Source: Labia minor (lineage: Eukaryota > Arthropoda > Insecta > Dermaptera > Spongiphoridae). Taken from it: 64,000 nucleotides of DNA. Of the stretch, positions 42,112-53,211 are shown in pieces. The stretch lies in the NCBI GenBank assembly GCA_963082975.1, contig OY720348.1:52836421-52900420 (forward strand), read 5' to 3'. Made by a program: the position numbers and the translations under genes. How positions within the stretch are numbered: the first letter of the stretch is position 1; every line of letters begins with the position of its first letter. A model generated the notes under the pieces. That model was given only the letters and a program-made list of their open reading frames with translations, ran no database searches and was not told the DNA's origin.

Positions 42112-42570
42112 TTTTACCGACCAACGATAGGAAGGGAAGGTATTATTTTCACACTAACTTTCACATGTGGAGATTTTTACATATCTCTAAGAATCATGCA
42201 TATTGTTAAAGGAAAAAAGTATTTTTAGAATGATGTCTGTTCGTCTGTTCGTCCGTCCGTATGTGTGTCCGTATAGACGTGAACAGCTTGAACGAATATT
42301 GATAAAATTTGGTATATTTACTTAATGCATCAGTACGATGCATTCATCAACTTTTGGTGTATATTCGGAAACCGGAAGTCGTAGTTTACAAAGTATTAAT
42401 TCTAAATTCATTGTCTGAAAATATTTCACTTAAAATATAGTAATGATAAATAATTGATTAATTAAACTAAGAACAAAAACTAAGATAATATAATTTAGTC
42501 ATTTTAATTCAAGTTTTAAAAATATTATATATATTAAATATATATCGGTTCTGTGCCTGGCCATATTTTT
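42112..42570 (+). repeat. rep-A, longer diverged version
   Basis: Starts TTTTTACCGACCAACGATAGG and follows the 18893 copy: GTCCGTCCGTATGTGTGTCC, TTTTGGTGTATATTCGGAAA, CCGGAAGTCGTAG, AATATTTCACTTAAAATATA, TATCGGTTCTGTGCCTGGCC. Confidence 0.68.
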
Positions 42571-43335
42571 TTTTAATATCTATTTTGTATTTTTAACCAA
42601 CAAATAAATTTCTTATAAGTGTCTGGTCTAAAACCGGCTTGATTCTTCTTTATTTTTATAACGTTTTTCTTAACTTCACTTGGCGTCTGTCTTTGTGTCT
42701 CTGTGTCTGTTCGCTCTTTTGACAAATAGAAATCGATTTTTCATCGACTGTCTCTGAGATAGACTTTTGAATTATTTAGGTATAAGTAAACTTTGACTAA
42801 TTATTATTTGAAATAGTAGTCATTTTTTTTAATCAATAATTTAATTCTAATTATTATTTTTTTAAATATCATTTTACAAAAATATTATCATAATTTTTTC
42901 TTTTTTATAAAATACTACCATTGAAATTTTTTTATTGTTTTGTTATCATTTAAAAAAATCTAATTAAATGTATTTATTTTTTGTTCAGTATTTTAACTAA
43001 TTCTATAAAATTAATTTTGGTTCATGTTAATTATAATATTGGGAAATTTTATGTTGATATTACCGTCAATTATCGGTTGAAGTGGTGAGGAGGAGGGGTC
43101 TAGAGATCATAAGATAATAATAATAATGATAATATAATAATATACACCTCCTCCTTTTTAAAGATCGAAAATTGACAGTAAAGTTAATTTCATTAACTGG
43201 TGTTACCATAAATAAAAGGTTTTCTTATTTAATGAAAATTTTATTTTTATATAAGAATTATCATTATGATTGAATAAATATTCAATATTTTTTCAATTTT
43301 TATCTGGGAGGCTGTGTGCACTCTTTCCCTTAGAC
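42571..43335. other. AT-rich non-coding stretch
   Basis: GTCTCTGTGTCTGTTCGCTC near 42695 resembles the repeat-associated GTCTGTC tracts. ATTGACAG-type words around 43070 and 43170 form a loose inverted pair (AATTATCGGTTGAAG / ATCGAAAATTGACAG). No gene. Confidence 0.4.
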
Positions 43336-43636
43336 CAGTGATTTTCAACCACTATGCCGCGGTACTTTAGTGTGCCGCGAGATTATGATGCTCTTAAACA
43401 TTTCCGACTTTTTTTCTAAATTTTTTCAAAAAAAAAAGGTAAAACGTTTTTGGGACTAGGCTCTTAAACATTTCCGACTTTCTAAAATTTTTCAATATGG
43501 TTCTAAAAAAAATGTAAACCGTTTTTGGGACCACTTTTTTCAAGATACTTTTGTACTTATCCTTTTCTTTGTGTGTCGCCAAATTTTTAAACCGTTAAAA
43601 GTGTGCCGCGGTAAAAAAAAAGGTTGAGAATCACTG
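43336..43636. mobile_element. hAT-type MITE (CAGTGxTTxTCAACC ends)
   Basis: Ends CAGTGATTTTCAACC and GGTTGAGAATCACTG; CCTTAGAC duplicated exactly at 43328-43335 and 43637-43644. GTGCCGCG occurs inside both ends. An internal block of about 65 bp (CTCTTAAACATTTCCGACTT) is tandemly duplicated. Confidence 0.9.
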
Positions 43637-43757
43637 CCTTAGACGCTAGGTAAAGAAATATACTTGGCAGGCCAGAACCTTAAACCCGGGACCTTAAATT
43701 GCCTCCTCGGGGCATATTTGATATTTATAATATGTATTATTTTAAAAGTAATTTTAA

Positions 43758-43880
43758 ATGTTTTTTTTTTCTTTTTTTTTTTATTTTCCAAATAAGATCT
43801 ACATCTGCCCTTTCTTTGGGCAACAATAAATCGTTTACAATATATTTACAATAATATTTACAATATAATATATTTATAAT
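43758..43880 (-). mobile_element. Jockey-like LINE, copy 2, 3' end
   Basis: T-rich tail then GATCTACATCTGCCCTTTCT and GGGCAACAATAAATCGTTTA, matching the 3' UTR of copy 1 almost exactly. The coding part of copy 2 lies at 44272-44450, beyond the shared 100-bp block and a SINE. Confidence 0.7.
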
Positions 43881-43976
43881 AAAATTTTATTATATCTCTT
43901 TTCGCCCTATTTGTTGTCAGATGACTATTTCATATGACTGTTTTGGGATTATCCGTGCCCCTATATTTTCCTATTA
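43880..43976. repeat. 100-bp block shared with 41340-41440
   Basis: Nearly identical to the block at 41340-41440. Its last 13 bases (TATTTTCCTATTA) are the left target duplication of the SINE. Confidence 0.8.
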
Positions 43977-43977
43977 A

Positions 43978-44258
43978 GGGGCAGCATGGCTGAGTGGGTA
44001 GAGTACTAGATTTCTACACAGAAAGCCTGAGTTCGAATCCCAGCATAGAACTCAAGATTATATATTTATTTAATTAATAAATAATAAATAATAAATAAAT
44101 ATAAAAATCTAATTCAAATTTAACATCGGCTGCCCCACCGAAGAAGGCAAGGGGAAACCACTTCGGTCAAATTTTCCCATGAACACCCTATGACTCCAGT
44201 GGAGTTATTAGGGCCACGACACTTCCGCTAGGAAGTTATCGACAACGAAGAAGAAGAA
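43978..44258 (+). repeat. SINE-1, tRNA-derived, complete
   Basis: The tRNA-like head starts GGGGCAGCATGGCTGAGTGG (A box TGGCTGAGTGG) and has the B box GAGTTCGAATCCC. An AT-rich linker is followed by the body AAGGCAAGGGGAAACCACTT and CCTATGACTCCAGTGGAGTT, and a GAAGAAGAAGAA tail. TATTTTCCTATTA is duplicated at 43964-43976 and 44259-44271. 281 bp. The AAGAAG tail resembles the 3' end of the RTE-like LINE at 30419, a possible mobilising partner. Confidence 0.88.
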
Positions 44259-44271
44259 TATTTTCCTATTA

Positions 44272-44450
44272 GAAACACTAGCGGAGCCCCATAACTGAAC
44301 ACCGTATGTCCAAATTGGTTTGAGGATTGAATTGTAGATGAGTAGTTTGTTTGATAGGGTCATTTGTGTGTGGGAGTTTCGTCCTAAGGTCCAGTAGAGT
44401 TGTCTAAGTTTGGAGTCAATTTGTTTTTTTTTTGGATCTAATGTGGGTCT
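44272..44450 (-). pseudogene. Jockey LINE copy 2, coding fragment
   Basis: The minus strand gives NKLLIYNSILKPIWTYGVQL and WGSASVSN, the conserved segment just upstream of the C-terminal end present in copy 1. Earlier codons include the linker with a stop. Confidence 0.72.
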
Positions 44451-45346
44451 CTCAGGTTTAAATGTTAAAGTTTATTAATTTTCTTCTTATTTGATATAAT
44501 TGAATTATCTATACCCTAAGATCTACATTCATTGTGATTAAGTTTTAATATTTATTTCATTGACCTATTAATTTCATATATATATATAAAATTATTTCTT
44601 TTCACCTTTAACTATTAACCCATTTCTCCCTTTAATGATTTCGTAAAAGTCTACTTTCCATCTATCCATTCTAATTTTTACATAATGACGTACATTTTTT
44701 TTTACTAATATATCATTAAATAATGAAAGTATAATTCATTTTTAATAAATATATGTTATATATTTCTGGAAGCCAATCCCATGACAAATGTATAAAAATA
44801 CCTGGTAATTTGATATCCATTTGTCATAATTTATTAAAATATATGAAGCTGTCTTCTATTTACTTTTTTTCTATATTATAGACAAATTTAAATTACTAGT
44901 AACATAGTGTTAGTTTAAATTATGAACAATAATTATGTAAATCATATGAAACAGAATTACAACAAGAAAATTTCTTATTTGTTAATAAAATCATGAACAA
45001 AAAATAAATTAAAATGTAAAAATTATTTTATCAATTTTTTATTTATTAAACACGTTTTTGTATAATTTTTGTTGGATATTTAGCTTTAATATTTAAATAT
45101 AATAATAAATTTAAATACTGCATCATTTAAAAAATTGCTCTTAACATATTTCCCAGACACACGCATAGATCAATGTTGAAAAATTATGACTTTAGTCTAG
45201 TTTTGTTTCAATTTTGGATTTGATTCCAGAATGAATGAACCTGCGTGATAAAAAAAATAATGATTTATTGAAGAAATCAATTTCAATTAAAATTAGATTA
45301 AGTAAGAAAAGGATTTAGTTATATATACATATATATATATATATAT
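44451..45346. other. AT-rich non-coding stretch
   Basis: No gene or repeat family recognised. Confidence 0.5.
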
Positions 45347-45592
45347 AAAAATTATTCCCTGGTATTTTCACTTGGTTCTGGGTGTTTCGGTACCGATTTT
45401 AGTGCCATTTTCAAATGAATATCAAAGAAGAAATTTTTGGGATTTCAGAACAAAATAAGTCAAAGCTTACCTATTCATTTAATTAATTTATGCCAACAGC
45501 CAATTACACCTAATCAGACCCAAAATTCTAAAAATTCTTTTGAAAATGGTGTCAAAATGGGCTCCAAAACGTTTATATCATTTTGTTATTTG
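45347..45592. repeat. rep-F foldback element, diverged copy
   Basis: Left arm: ATTATTCCCTGGTATTTTCA, GTGTTTCGGTACCGATTTTA, GTGCCATTTTCAAATG. Right arm: TTGAAAATGGTGTCAAAATG, GGCTCCAAAACGTTTATATC. Arms pair less well than in the other copies. The plus-strand frame here is not a gene. Confidence 0.6.
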
Positions 45593-46404
45593 AAACACAC
45601 ACACACACACACACATATACCTTAAATATATTTTCAAAATTTAGATTTTAAGAGAAAGCAAATGTATGACATTTTGTGTATTTTAATGTGGCCAAAGTAG
45701 ATATTTAGAATTCTCTTTTACATTAAATGAAAGGGAATATTTTAAAAATTTTAAATGCGGTAGTTGATATCTGTGTACATGGATTATGCAAGATTGCACT
45801 TTATAAGATTTGATAAATCCCGTATAAATGAATAAATAGGTAAAGACATTCAGATTATTATTAAAAATATCACAATATTCTCTAACGTACAATACCAATT
45901 ATGCAAGAGTGAAGATTCAATTATATACAATGCTATAATCCTATATAGACTAAAAAAAGTATAAATCAAGATCGTTATCACACTCTGATGGAATTGCCTG
46001 TTATTATTTTAATTTTAAATTTTTTTTCAAAATATTGCCTATAAAAAATTCTCTATAAAAAAAATAATGAATTTTTAATTTTTCTATGCATTTGGTTAAT
46101 TTTTAATTATGAATTTGTCTGAAATTATTGTCTTGTAAACAAATAAGCTGTTATTTAAGGTATGTTTAATTTAGAATGAAAACATTTTATATATTTCATT
46201 TTTATTTATATCCTGAAATTATAAATTGTTTTTAAATAATATTGCATTGTGTTTTTTATAAAACATAAAAAGGAAAATTTAAATAAAATAATTAAAAATA
46301 TTTACTGATTTCTTTAAAAACAAAATAAAAACAGCAAAAAAATCAATTCCACATAAATTTCATAGTTGTAGAACATTTAGTTTAACCTGTTAAAAGTAGA
46401 TATA
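45593..46404. other. AT-rich non-coding stretch
   Basis: (AC)n at 45596-45616. No gene; the minus-strand frame at 45683-45898 has no recognised domain. Confidence 0.45.
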
Positions 46405-46814
46405 CGAGGGCAAATCAATAAGTGAATTTCCCGCAACTATCAGCTGACTCCTGCCGAAATTTGAACAAATTTTGTCTTTTGGATTTTGTTTGACATCCAT
46501 TAATAGCAGACTAACTCGTGATTTAAGAAAAAAAAATGGAAAAAAGTGAATTTCCATGAAAATCCATGAATCAGAATACGAATTGATCTCTCATTCGCCC
46601 TATTCTCCGGATTTAGCCCCGATTGACTATTTCTTGTTTTCAAACCTGAAAGAGATATGACTCCAACAAACAAATATATTTTGATATCCTCGCCAAATCT
46701 TATTTTTTGGAATGGTTTAGAGCTTAAAGGAGACTACGTTGAAAAATAAAATTATATTTTATCCAAAAACATGTGTTGTATTTAAAAAGTCTCGGACTTA
46801 TTGACGAACTCTCA
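46405..46814 (+). mobile_element. mariner remnant, related to 615-1143
   Basis: Left end CGAGGGCAAATCAATAAGTG; right end, inverted, gives GAGAGTTCGTCAATAAGTCC. The plus-strand translation has [20 protein letters not shown] followed by a stop. YSPDLAPxDY is the last catalytic-aspartate region of mariner. About 0.41 kb, heavily deleted. Confidence 0.75.
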
Positions 46815-47634
46815 AATATATATATATATATATATACATATATACTTCAAAAAATGATAAAATTAATTCTATACATGAATACATTTTAAAATCTCAATTT
46901 TTTTTTTCAACCTTATTATTTCATATTACCATAAAAATGAATGCAAGAATTTGAAATTTATTCTGTTTGGTTTTCATGTTCAATTGTTTAAGGAAATATG
47001 TTAAAATTTGATGGATAATTTATAGGGGTCTTCGTTCACTAGACGAGTGTCGGGGAGTACAAAACCCACCCCTATATTCGTCCTTTCTGATCTTCGATTA
47101 TACTCACATAGCCTTTGAATTATGTATCACCTCAACTCGGGCCTTGCACATTCTCCATTTGTAATTTGCCCGGAGGTGACGCCGACACTCCCCACTATTT
47201 AGGATTTCAACCCGTGAACAATTTAGGCCACTTGTCTTCGAACTAATAAGTAGGTAGATATCTTGTCTATCTCGTAAAAGAAAATACATTTTATCAAATA
47301 TATGTGACTAGTTTAGTGAAAAAAATGAGAAAATCCACATTCTACAATTTCATTCACCTTTCCCCTTTTCCTCGTTCAATTCATCTCCCTTTTTTTCTCT
47401 TTTTATCTAAACCTATTAAATATCAATTAGAATAGCAGCAATTGAACCTGAAACACGAGTGAATATATAACGAATCTATTTTGAATTTCAATCATGATGT
47501 AACTAAAAAATAAAACAATGATCATTTACTATCTTCAACTGATTGTTAAACAATATCCAATGTATGTTAAATAAAAACCTGAAATAAAACGTAAAAAAAT
47601 CTGGAGTGTCTTCACTCGACTATCCCGTTATTTG
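46815..47634. other. non-coding; low-AT patch 47030-47240
   Basis: ACGAGTGTCGGGGAGT (47042) and GACGCCGACACTCCCC (47178) form a loose inverted pair around the patch. The minus-strand frame 47104-47289 has no recognised domain. (TA)n at 46816-46840. Confidence 0.35.
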
Positions 47635-48205
47635 AAATGGATTAAATAACATAGATTATATTTAAATTAAATTTAATTAATTAAATTATAAATTAAAATT
47701 AATAAATAATATTTATTAAACCAGCGCGTGGTTTGGTTCTTTGTTGATGGCACGACGTCACGTGCTTGCGCGTGATTGACAGTCAATGTGTTTTAAAATT
47801 AATTCCGGTACTTTTAGCGATTCAATCAAGCTTAAATTCTATATATAGCAGTTTTATACAATTTTTCATCATATAAAAAACTATCAAACATATATCTTAA
47901 TTTTTACGGTCAGTTTAGAGGAAAAAAATGAAAACGTGGTAGGTAATGACTCTCTTCGGAAAGAGCTACATTTCTCAAAAGTTGATAGAAAACTACGAAT
48001 TTTGAATAATGCCCATGTACCAAATTTCAATATTCTATCTGAAACCGTTTTTGCGTCATCTTGTCTACATACATACACACAGATATTTTTCTCAACATTA
48101 GTGAAAATGACCCAGGGACCTTCAAAACGTATAAAAACATCAAAATCTCGACATCGAAAATTTTCATGATGGCAATACTATCTCTGACGAGATTATAAAA
48201 AAAAA
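47635..48205 (+). repeat. rep-B TIR element, longest copy
   Basis: Left part ACTATCCCGTTATTTG (47621 on) and the AT-rich block shared with 2600-2735. Middle: CACGACGTCACGTGCTTGCG and ACTACGAATTTTGAATAATG. Right: CATCAAAATCTCGACATCGA, GGCAATACTATCTCTGACGA. The termini are roughly ACTATCYCGTYA inverted. Confidence 0.65.
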
Positions 48206-48439
48206 ATTGAAATTTATCTCTAAAAATAAATTAGGACAAAACTTAGTAGTTGATTAATTTAATTTCATTATATATTAATTATGTTTATTTATCTATTTTT
48301 ATAAAAATTCTTTACTAATAAAAAATGTATATATGTATTGATTCTTGAAAATTATTAAAGATTTTTTTATGAACGTTATGTGTATATTTGAGAATTTATT
48401 TTATGGATATTTTGACGTTTAATTTTAAGGGAATTGTTT

Positions 48440-48545
48440 TGGGATTCTCTCTTAAAAATACTTATTTGAAAATGGCTTCAAAATGGGTGCCGAAACGTCG
48501 ATAATCAAATCTCACTTAAAGACGTAAATATAACCGGGAATATAT
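48440..48545 (+). repeat. rep-F single half-copy
   Basis: TTTTGGGATTCTCTCTTAAA, TTGAAAATGGCTTCAAAATG, GGTGCCGAAACGTCGATAAT and TATAACCGGGAATATAT: one arm of the foldback family without its inverted partner. It shows that the foldbacks are built of two such units. Confidence 0.65.
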
Positions 48546-48793
48546 ATAAATATTTATATATATATATTATATAAGGTGTTGTTTACGTCTGCCCAGATTG
48601 AGACCAAATTCGGTTTATAGATTAATCTGATATTTCAGAACTTGTGCTACTTGCACTTGCACCAGAGGCGTTTTTTGATTATTTTCCTATTATTACCCTG
48701 AAAATTCTTAGCCATTTTATTATTTATTTATTATTATTACTTTTACTAATTTTGTTTAAAAATAGTTTTTTATAAAGATTAGAATCAATAAAA

Positions 48794-48892
48794 TTATCTT
48801 AAATTATTTCCAGTTTCTATACTCCCTTTTCGGGCAACTTCACCGATTCCACCTAAATTAGCTATGAATAACTGACGATCATTAGAAGTCAT
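48794..48892 (-). other. short coding-like frame, unknown
   Basis: An ATG (48892) in the context AAACAAAATG opens 32 codons, MTSNDRQLFIANLGGIGEVA..., ending at a stop. The composition is protein-like and unlike the neighbouring DNA, and TTTACAG sits just upstream as an acceptor-like site. No homologue recognised and no downstream donor seen. It may be an exon edge or chance. Confidence 0.25.
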
Positions 48893-48954
48893 TTTGTTTC
48901 TGTAAATTTTATTTATAGATTTTAAAATAAAAAGTTTTTTTTAATTAAAAAATT

Positions 48955-49072
48955 ATATTTTTTAAATTTCGAAATAAAGGTTTATATATTTTTTAAATTT
49001 CGAAATAAAGGTTTATATATTTTTTAAATTTCAAAATACAGGTTTATATATTTTTTAAATTTACAATTTAAA
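48955..49072. repeat. 31-bp tandem repeat, about 3.7 units
   Basis: Unit TTTTTTAAATTTCGAAATAA followed by AGGTTTATATA; three full copies and a partial one. Confidence 0.88.
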
Positions 49073-49324
49073 TACAAGATTTTATTATATTATTCAAAAA
49101 ATAAATTCAATAATTATTTTTTTTTCGGGAAATAATTAATATTTGAAAATTTGCAGATAATTGTAGGGTTAATTGAAACATCCATTTAATAGAGGTAGGA
49201 GAAGGAAGTAATTGTTTGGAAATTATTATAAAATATAAACAAAATTAGTAGTTCCTTGTCCAATTATTTTTTATATAAATTATTAGATCTAGATAAAATA
49301 ATAATTATTCATATATCTATTTTT

Positions 49325-49560
49325 TTTACTATCTCGCCAGAGACAGTATTGCGATCACGAAAATTTTCGATGTCGAGATTTTGATGTTTTTTTGTTTTTA
49401 TACGTTTTGAAGGTTCCTGAATCATTTTCACTAAGATTGAGAAAAATGTCTGTGTGTGTGTGTGTCTGTGTGTGTATGTATGTAGACAAGACTGTTTGAG
49501 CTAGAATCATGAGATTTGGTACATGGGCATTATTTTTTAAAAAAAAGAGAAAAATGATTA
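49325..49560 (-). repeat. rep-B, partial copy
   Basis: ACTATCTCGCCAGAGACAGT, ATTGCGATCACGAAAATTTT, CGATGTCGAGATTTTGATG, GGTTCCTGAATCATTTTCAC and a (TG)n tract (49448-49486), then CATGGGCATTATTT. It ends at the low-complexity AT block. Confidence 0.65.
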
Positions 49561-49984
49561 TGTAAATTGAATGTATAACAATTACAATCAAATCCTTTTT
49601 GATTATTTCCTCCTCGTAAAATCCAGAAAATTGATATAGAAAGGGCAATTAATTAAAAAAAGAATCAAATGTAATCAAATTTAATTACCATTCTGTAATA
49701 TAGAGGTAGAAATTCCCCCATCGGTGTGAACAATTCACCTATTCCCGATGAATATCAAAGAGATAGAAGGTTTGGAATTTGAAAAGAATGATCGAAAAAA
49801 CAAATTAAAACTAAAAATAGGTAAAAATAATTTTTATGATAAATTTACAATATATTTTATCGAAATATTTTCTTTAACGCATTTAAAATATTTTTTTTTT
49901 CATTCAAAAATCGGAAATTACAAGATTATAAGATATATTATTGCATGATCTTTCTAAATTACATATATGTATAATATATTCAAT
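49561..49984. other. AT-rich non-coding stretch
   Basis: No recognised feature. Confidence 0.5.
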
Positions 49985-50096
49985 CTATCTCTGTGTTCTC
50001 TGTTCTCTACGAAACTCGAAAGTTCTTGGTCGCAGCAACTCCAAGTATCCCTATCCTGAACCACAACCATCCCACCCCTACCCTCTTTCGTCTCTC

Positions 50097-50520
50097 TCAC
50101 CTCCCTTCATACATTGTCCACCCACCAATCTGTCTCCCCAACAATATATTTTTCGCCATTATTTCTTCACCCATTCTAGCCACGTGCTCTGCCCATCGAA
50201 ACCTTCTCGATTTTATAACCCTATCTATGTCTAGAGATGCATAGAGGTCATGCAATTCCTCGTTATGCGGTCCTCTCCATTCCCCGCTGACCTCATCTAT
50301 TTTTGGTCCATAAATGCTGCGAAAAATTCTATTCTCAAATACCCTAAATGTACTCTCGTCTTCCAGGGTCATAGACCATGCCTCTCACCCATATAATACA
50401 ACCGGCAAAATAATTATTTTATATTTTAATTTTAACTCCCTTTGATAATAATTTTGACGAGATAAGCCGCTTTACTGCATGATAACAGCCGTTACCCGAT
50501 TTAAATTGGTCTCGAATATT
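50097..50520 (-). pseudogene. LINE-B C-terminal region
   Basis: SGNGCYHAVKRLISSKLLSK, a frame change, then TLEDESTFRVFENRIFRSIY, GPKIDEVSGEWRGPHNEELH and SRRFRWAEHVARMGEEIMAK. This is the domain downstream of RT in this LINE type. Confidence 0.78.
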
Positions 50521-50599
50521 ATATCCTTTGTGATTACAGAACCTAAGTATTTAAATTTTTCTACATTTTCAAATTTTTTGTTGTTAAGATTTTGTGTTA

Positions 50600-50950
50600 A
50601 TACTATTAATCTTTACTAAATATGTAACTAAATGCTTTATCACTATTAATTTCCAGCCCTACCTCTATTCCTGATTCGATTAATTTTTCTACGCTATCTT
50701 CAATTGCAATTGCCGAATCTCCTATTATATTTAAGTCGTCTGCATATACTAATACTTGTTTTGATTGTTTTTTTTTTTGTTTAATTGGATTCCGTTTGAT
50801 TTTTCCTAAATTTGTCTAAACACATATTCCAGTACTATCAAATGAAATTGGTGATAGTGCGTCTCCTTGTTTTAACCCATTCCATATTTCAAAAGTTTCT
50901 GACAATTGATTCGCGCATCTTACTCTTCCTTTACTACCTTTAAGACAAAT
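50600..50950 (-). pseudogene. LINE-B reverse transcriptase, motif B to YADD
   Basis: KGSKGRVRCANQLSETFEIW, NGLKQGDALSPISFDS (motif B, G-x-x-Q-G-D), a stop, then LVYADDLNIIGDSAIAIEDS (YADD catalytic motif) and VEKLIESGIEVGLEINSDKA. The YADD motif itself is intact, but stops interrupt the frame. Confidence 0.78.
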
Positions 50951-50960
50951 TTGAATCATT

Positions 50961-51106
50961 AATAATATATTATATAATATATTTCTAAAAAGAAAGTGTA
51001 AAGAGCGAAATTTAAAAAATAAACATGCTTATAATAATAAAAAAAAACAATTTGAGTTTTTAATAAAATTTACTTATTTTTCTTTTATTATTATTATTAT
51101 TATTTT

Positions 51107-51153
<47 letters not shown>

Positions 51154-52319
51154 TTCAAATTTTAAATAATACATTTATTTGAAAATAAAAAACAAAAAAC
51201 AAATTGAAACAGTATCTAATCGTATCCTTTCGTTAGTCAGTCAGCTCGAACTAAGAAGTCCTTAAATGAAGTCAAAATGGAGTGTTAAGTCATTCCTTTT
51301 TATTTGATTAATTAACAGTCTGTGAGAGTATTAATAAATCTAAATTTATTCGCGGATGAAAAGCGATATAAAGCATCAGCCCTTTCCTCTAGCTCCTTTT
51401 CAACTAAGGGTTCTTTACATTTACTTACGATAAAAAGCGGATTTTGGCACAATTTACTTAAAGTACTATCTAAAATTTTATTTACTTTAATCTTTAATTA
51501 TTTTTTTTTTTTTTTTGTTAAATTGGTGCTTTTTACAACACATTCATTTAAATACATATTATGCTTGAATTTATTTTCTTTAAATTAATTAAATTTTAAA
51601 TGCAATTTATTCATTTTTAATTCAATTAGTAGATTTATTTCAAATTGCGCGCCTAATGAATTTTAAAGAACAGGTTATGTTTTACTAACTAGCTTCTGAA
51701 AATAAAGCTATTTCATTTCCTTAAAGAAAAATTTGAACAATTAATTATTACAAATAATATATTTATCTATTATAATTTTATATAAATATTATTCAATTTT
51801 CACTTAATATGGCTTTAGTAAAAAGTTTAAATAAATTTAAAAAAAAAAAAAATTCTATTAAATTTTATATTGTATAATCTTCATGTAAAGATATATTTTT
51901 TCATTTTTTTTTTTATAAATTCCCTTGAGCGTTTCGTTGTAAATTCTCCGAATCAAGAAAAAGGACTCTCCAGGGTGTTCATATCCTAAATTAGAATTTT
52001 AATTAATTATAAATCTGGATAAAAAAAGTCAATTATCAAAAAGATATTTTATTGCGAAGTAGTAAAGTTTTAAATATTTAATTTTTAATGGTTTAATTAA
52101 ATGAATTATCATTAATAATAAATATACAAAAAAAAAAAAAAAACATATCCTGCAGGTAAACAAGTTGAAGATTTTAATGTAGTTTTTTGTAGTAATTATG
52201 AAAAGTAATATTTTGTTTTGAGGACATTATTTCATCATCACCTTGATTCGTTAAGATTACAGTTCTAATATTTACTTTTTTATATTTATATATTAGAATA
52301 TGTTTAATTTAATCTTTCA
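50961..52319. other. very AT-rich non-coding stretch
   Basis: (TA)n at 51108-51152 preceded by (TTA)n. The plus-strand frame 51322-51588 has no recognised domain. TCTCCGAATCAAGAAAAAGG near 51945 is the least AT-rich part. Confidence 0.5.
51108..51152. repeat. (TA)n microsatellite
   Basis: About 22 TA units. Confidence 0.9.
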
Positions 52320-52510
52320 CGAAATTATTATATAACTCTGCCTCTTGTAACCCCTTAGTGATTTTTTTTTTGGTTAAAGTCTGTATGTAAAATATTTCAT
52401 TCATTTTTTTTTTAATTAATGTCTTAAAACATTCATTTCGTTTTCTTATTTAAAAAATATTTTAATTTAATAAGTAAATTAATTATGAATTTTATTGTAT
52501 ATATATATAA
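52320..52510 (-). repeat. fragment related to the Helitron-like 3' region
   Basis: AAAGTCTGTATGTAAAATAT and ATTTTAATTTAATAAGTAAA, then TTAATTATGAATTTTATTG, match 22650-22790 (AAAGTCTGTATGTAAAAGGT, ATTTTAATTTAATCAGTAAA). The hairpin end is eroded. Confidence 0.5.
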
Positions 52511-52959
52511 ATATATATAAAGCTATGCTTACTATGACACCTCCATTTTTTCTAAGGCACTAGGATCCATATAAGTAAAAATAAGTCTCTTTTTCAATAA
52601 AATTATAATTCTGTTATCATTAGATATCTAAACTTTATATTGAATGAATATTGAAAAACAACTGTTTTATTACCAAATAATTTAATTCTTTAACAGGTTT
52701 TTATTTTTGTAATGATTCTTAATTTATGTAATAATGTTTAATAATTTTAATATATTTTGTACATTCTTTAACAGAATAAAATTTCGAAAATAAAACATCT
52801 TTATATATATATATATATAGTATAATAGAGTATAATATTTCTTAATCATTTCAATATTTTTAATTATAATGAACTTTAAGCAAATCTAAAGAATTAGAGA
52901 GTTAAAACTTTTTATAAGTAAAATTAACCTTTTTAACATTTTATAAAAAACTATAGATA
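52511..52959. other. AT-rich non-coding stretch
   Basis: (TA)n at 52800-52818; nothing else. Confidence 0.5.
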
Positions 52960-53165
52960 AACTACAAATATACGTATAGTAAATTTCATGATTCTAGCTC
53001 AAACAGTTTTTGCGTAATCTTATCTACATACACACACATACACAGATATTTTTCTCAACATTAGTGAAAATGACTCAGGGACCTTCAAAACCTATAAAAA
53101 CATCAAAATCTTGACATCGAAAATTTTCGTGATCGCAATACTATTTCTGACGAGATAGTAAAACG
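52960..53165 (+). repeat. rep-B, partial copy
   Basis: CATGATTCTAGCTCAAACAG, CACACACATACACAGATATT, GACTCAGGGACCTTCAAAAC, AAATCTTGACATCGAAAATT and TTTCTGACGAGATAGTAAAA. The end GACGAGATAGT is the terminal sequence of the family. Confidence 0.65.
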
Positions 53166-53211
53166 AAATGAATCTGTTGTTCAAATTTGTTTATAAATTT
53201 TGGAATAAATA

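Larger units (their letters stand above)
48546..49324. other. AT-rich stretch with tandem repeat and small ORF
   Basis: Contains the 31-bp array (48955-49072) and the small coding-like frame (48794-48892). Otherwise nothing. Confidence 0.45.
49985..50960 (-). mobile_element. LINE-B, 5'-truncated copy with RT catalytic motif
   Basis: The longest copy of this LINE family. It covers the second half of RT to the C-terminus on the minus strand, with several frameshifts. Short 3'-end pieces of the same family lie at 22800, 24335, 26256 and 60740. Clade not certain; it belongs to LINEs with the FENRxxRxIxGPKxDE and RWAxHVARM signatures that are common in arthropods. Confidence 0.78.

Noticed and set aside
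43978..44045. Functional tRNA gene
   Set aside because: The acceptor stem does not close and the segment continues into a SINE body with a tail and target duplications.
49355..49648. 97-codon minus-strand frame with THTHTH
   Set aside because: Made of rep-B and its (TG)n tract; the same words in other rep-B copies are not open.
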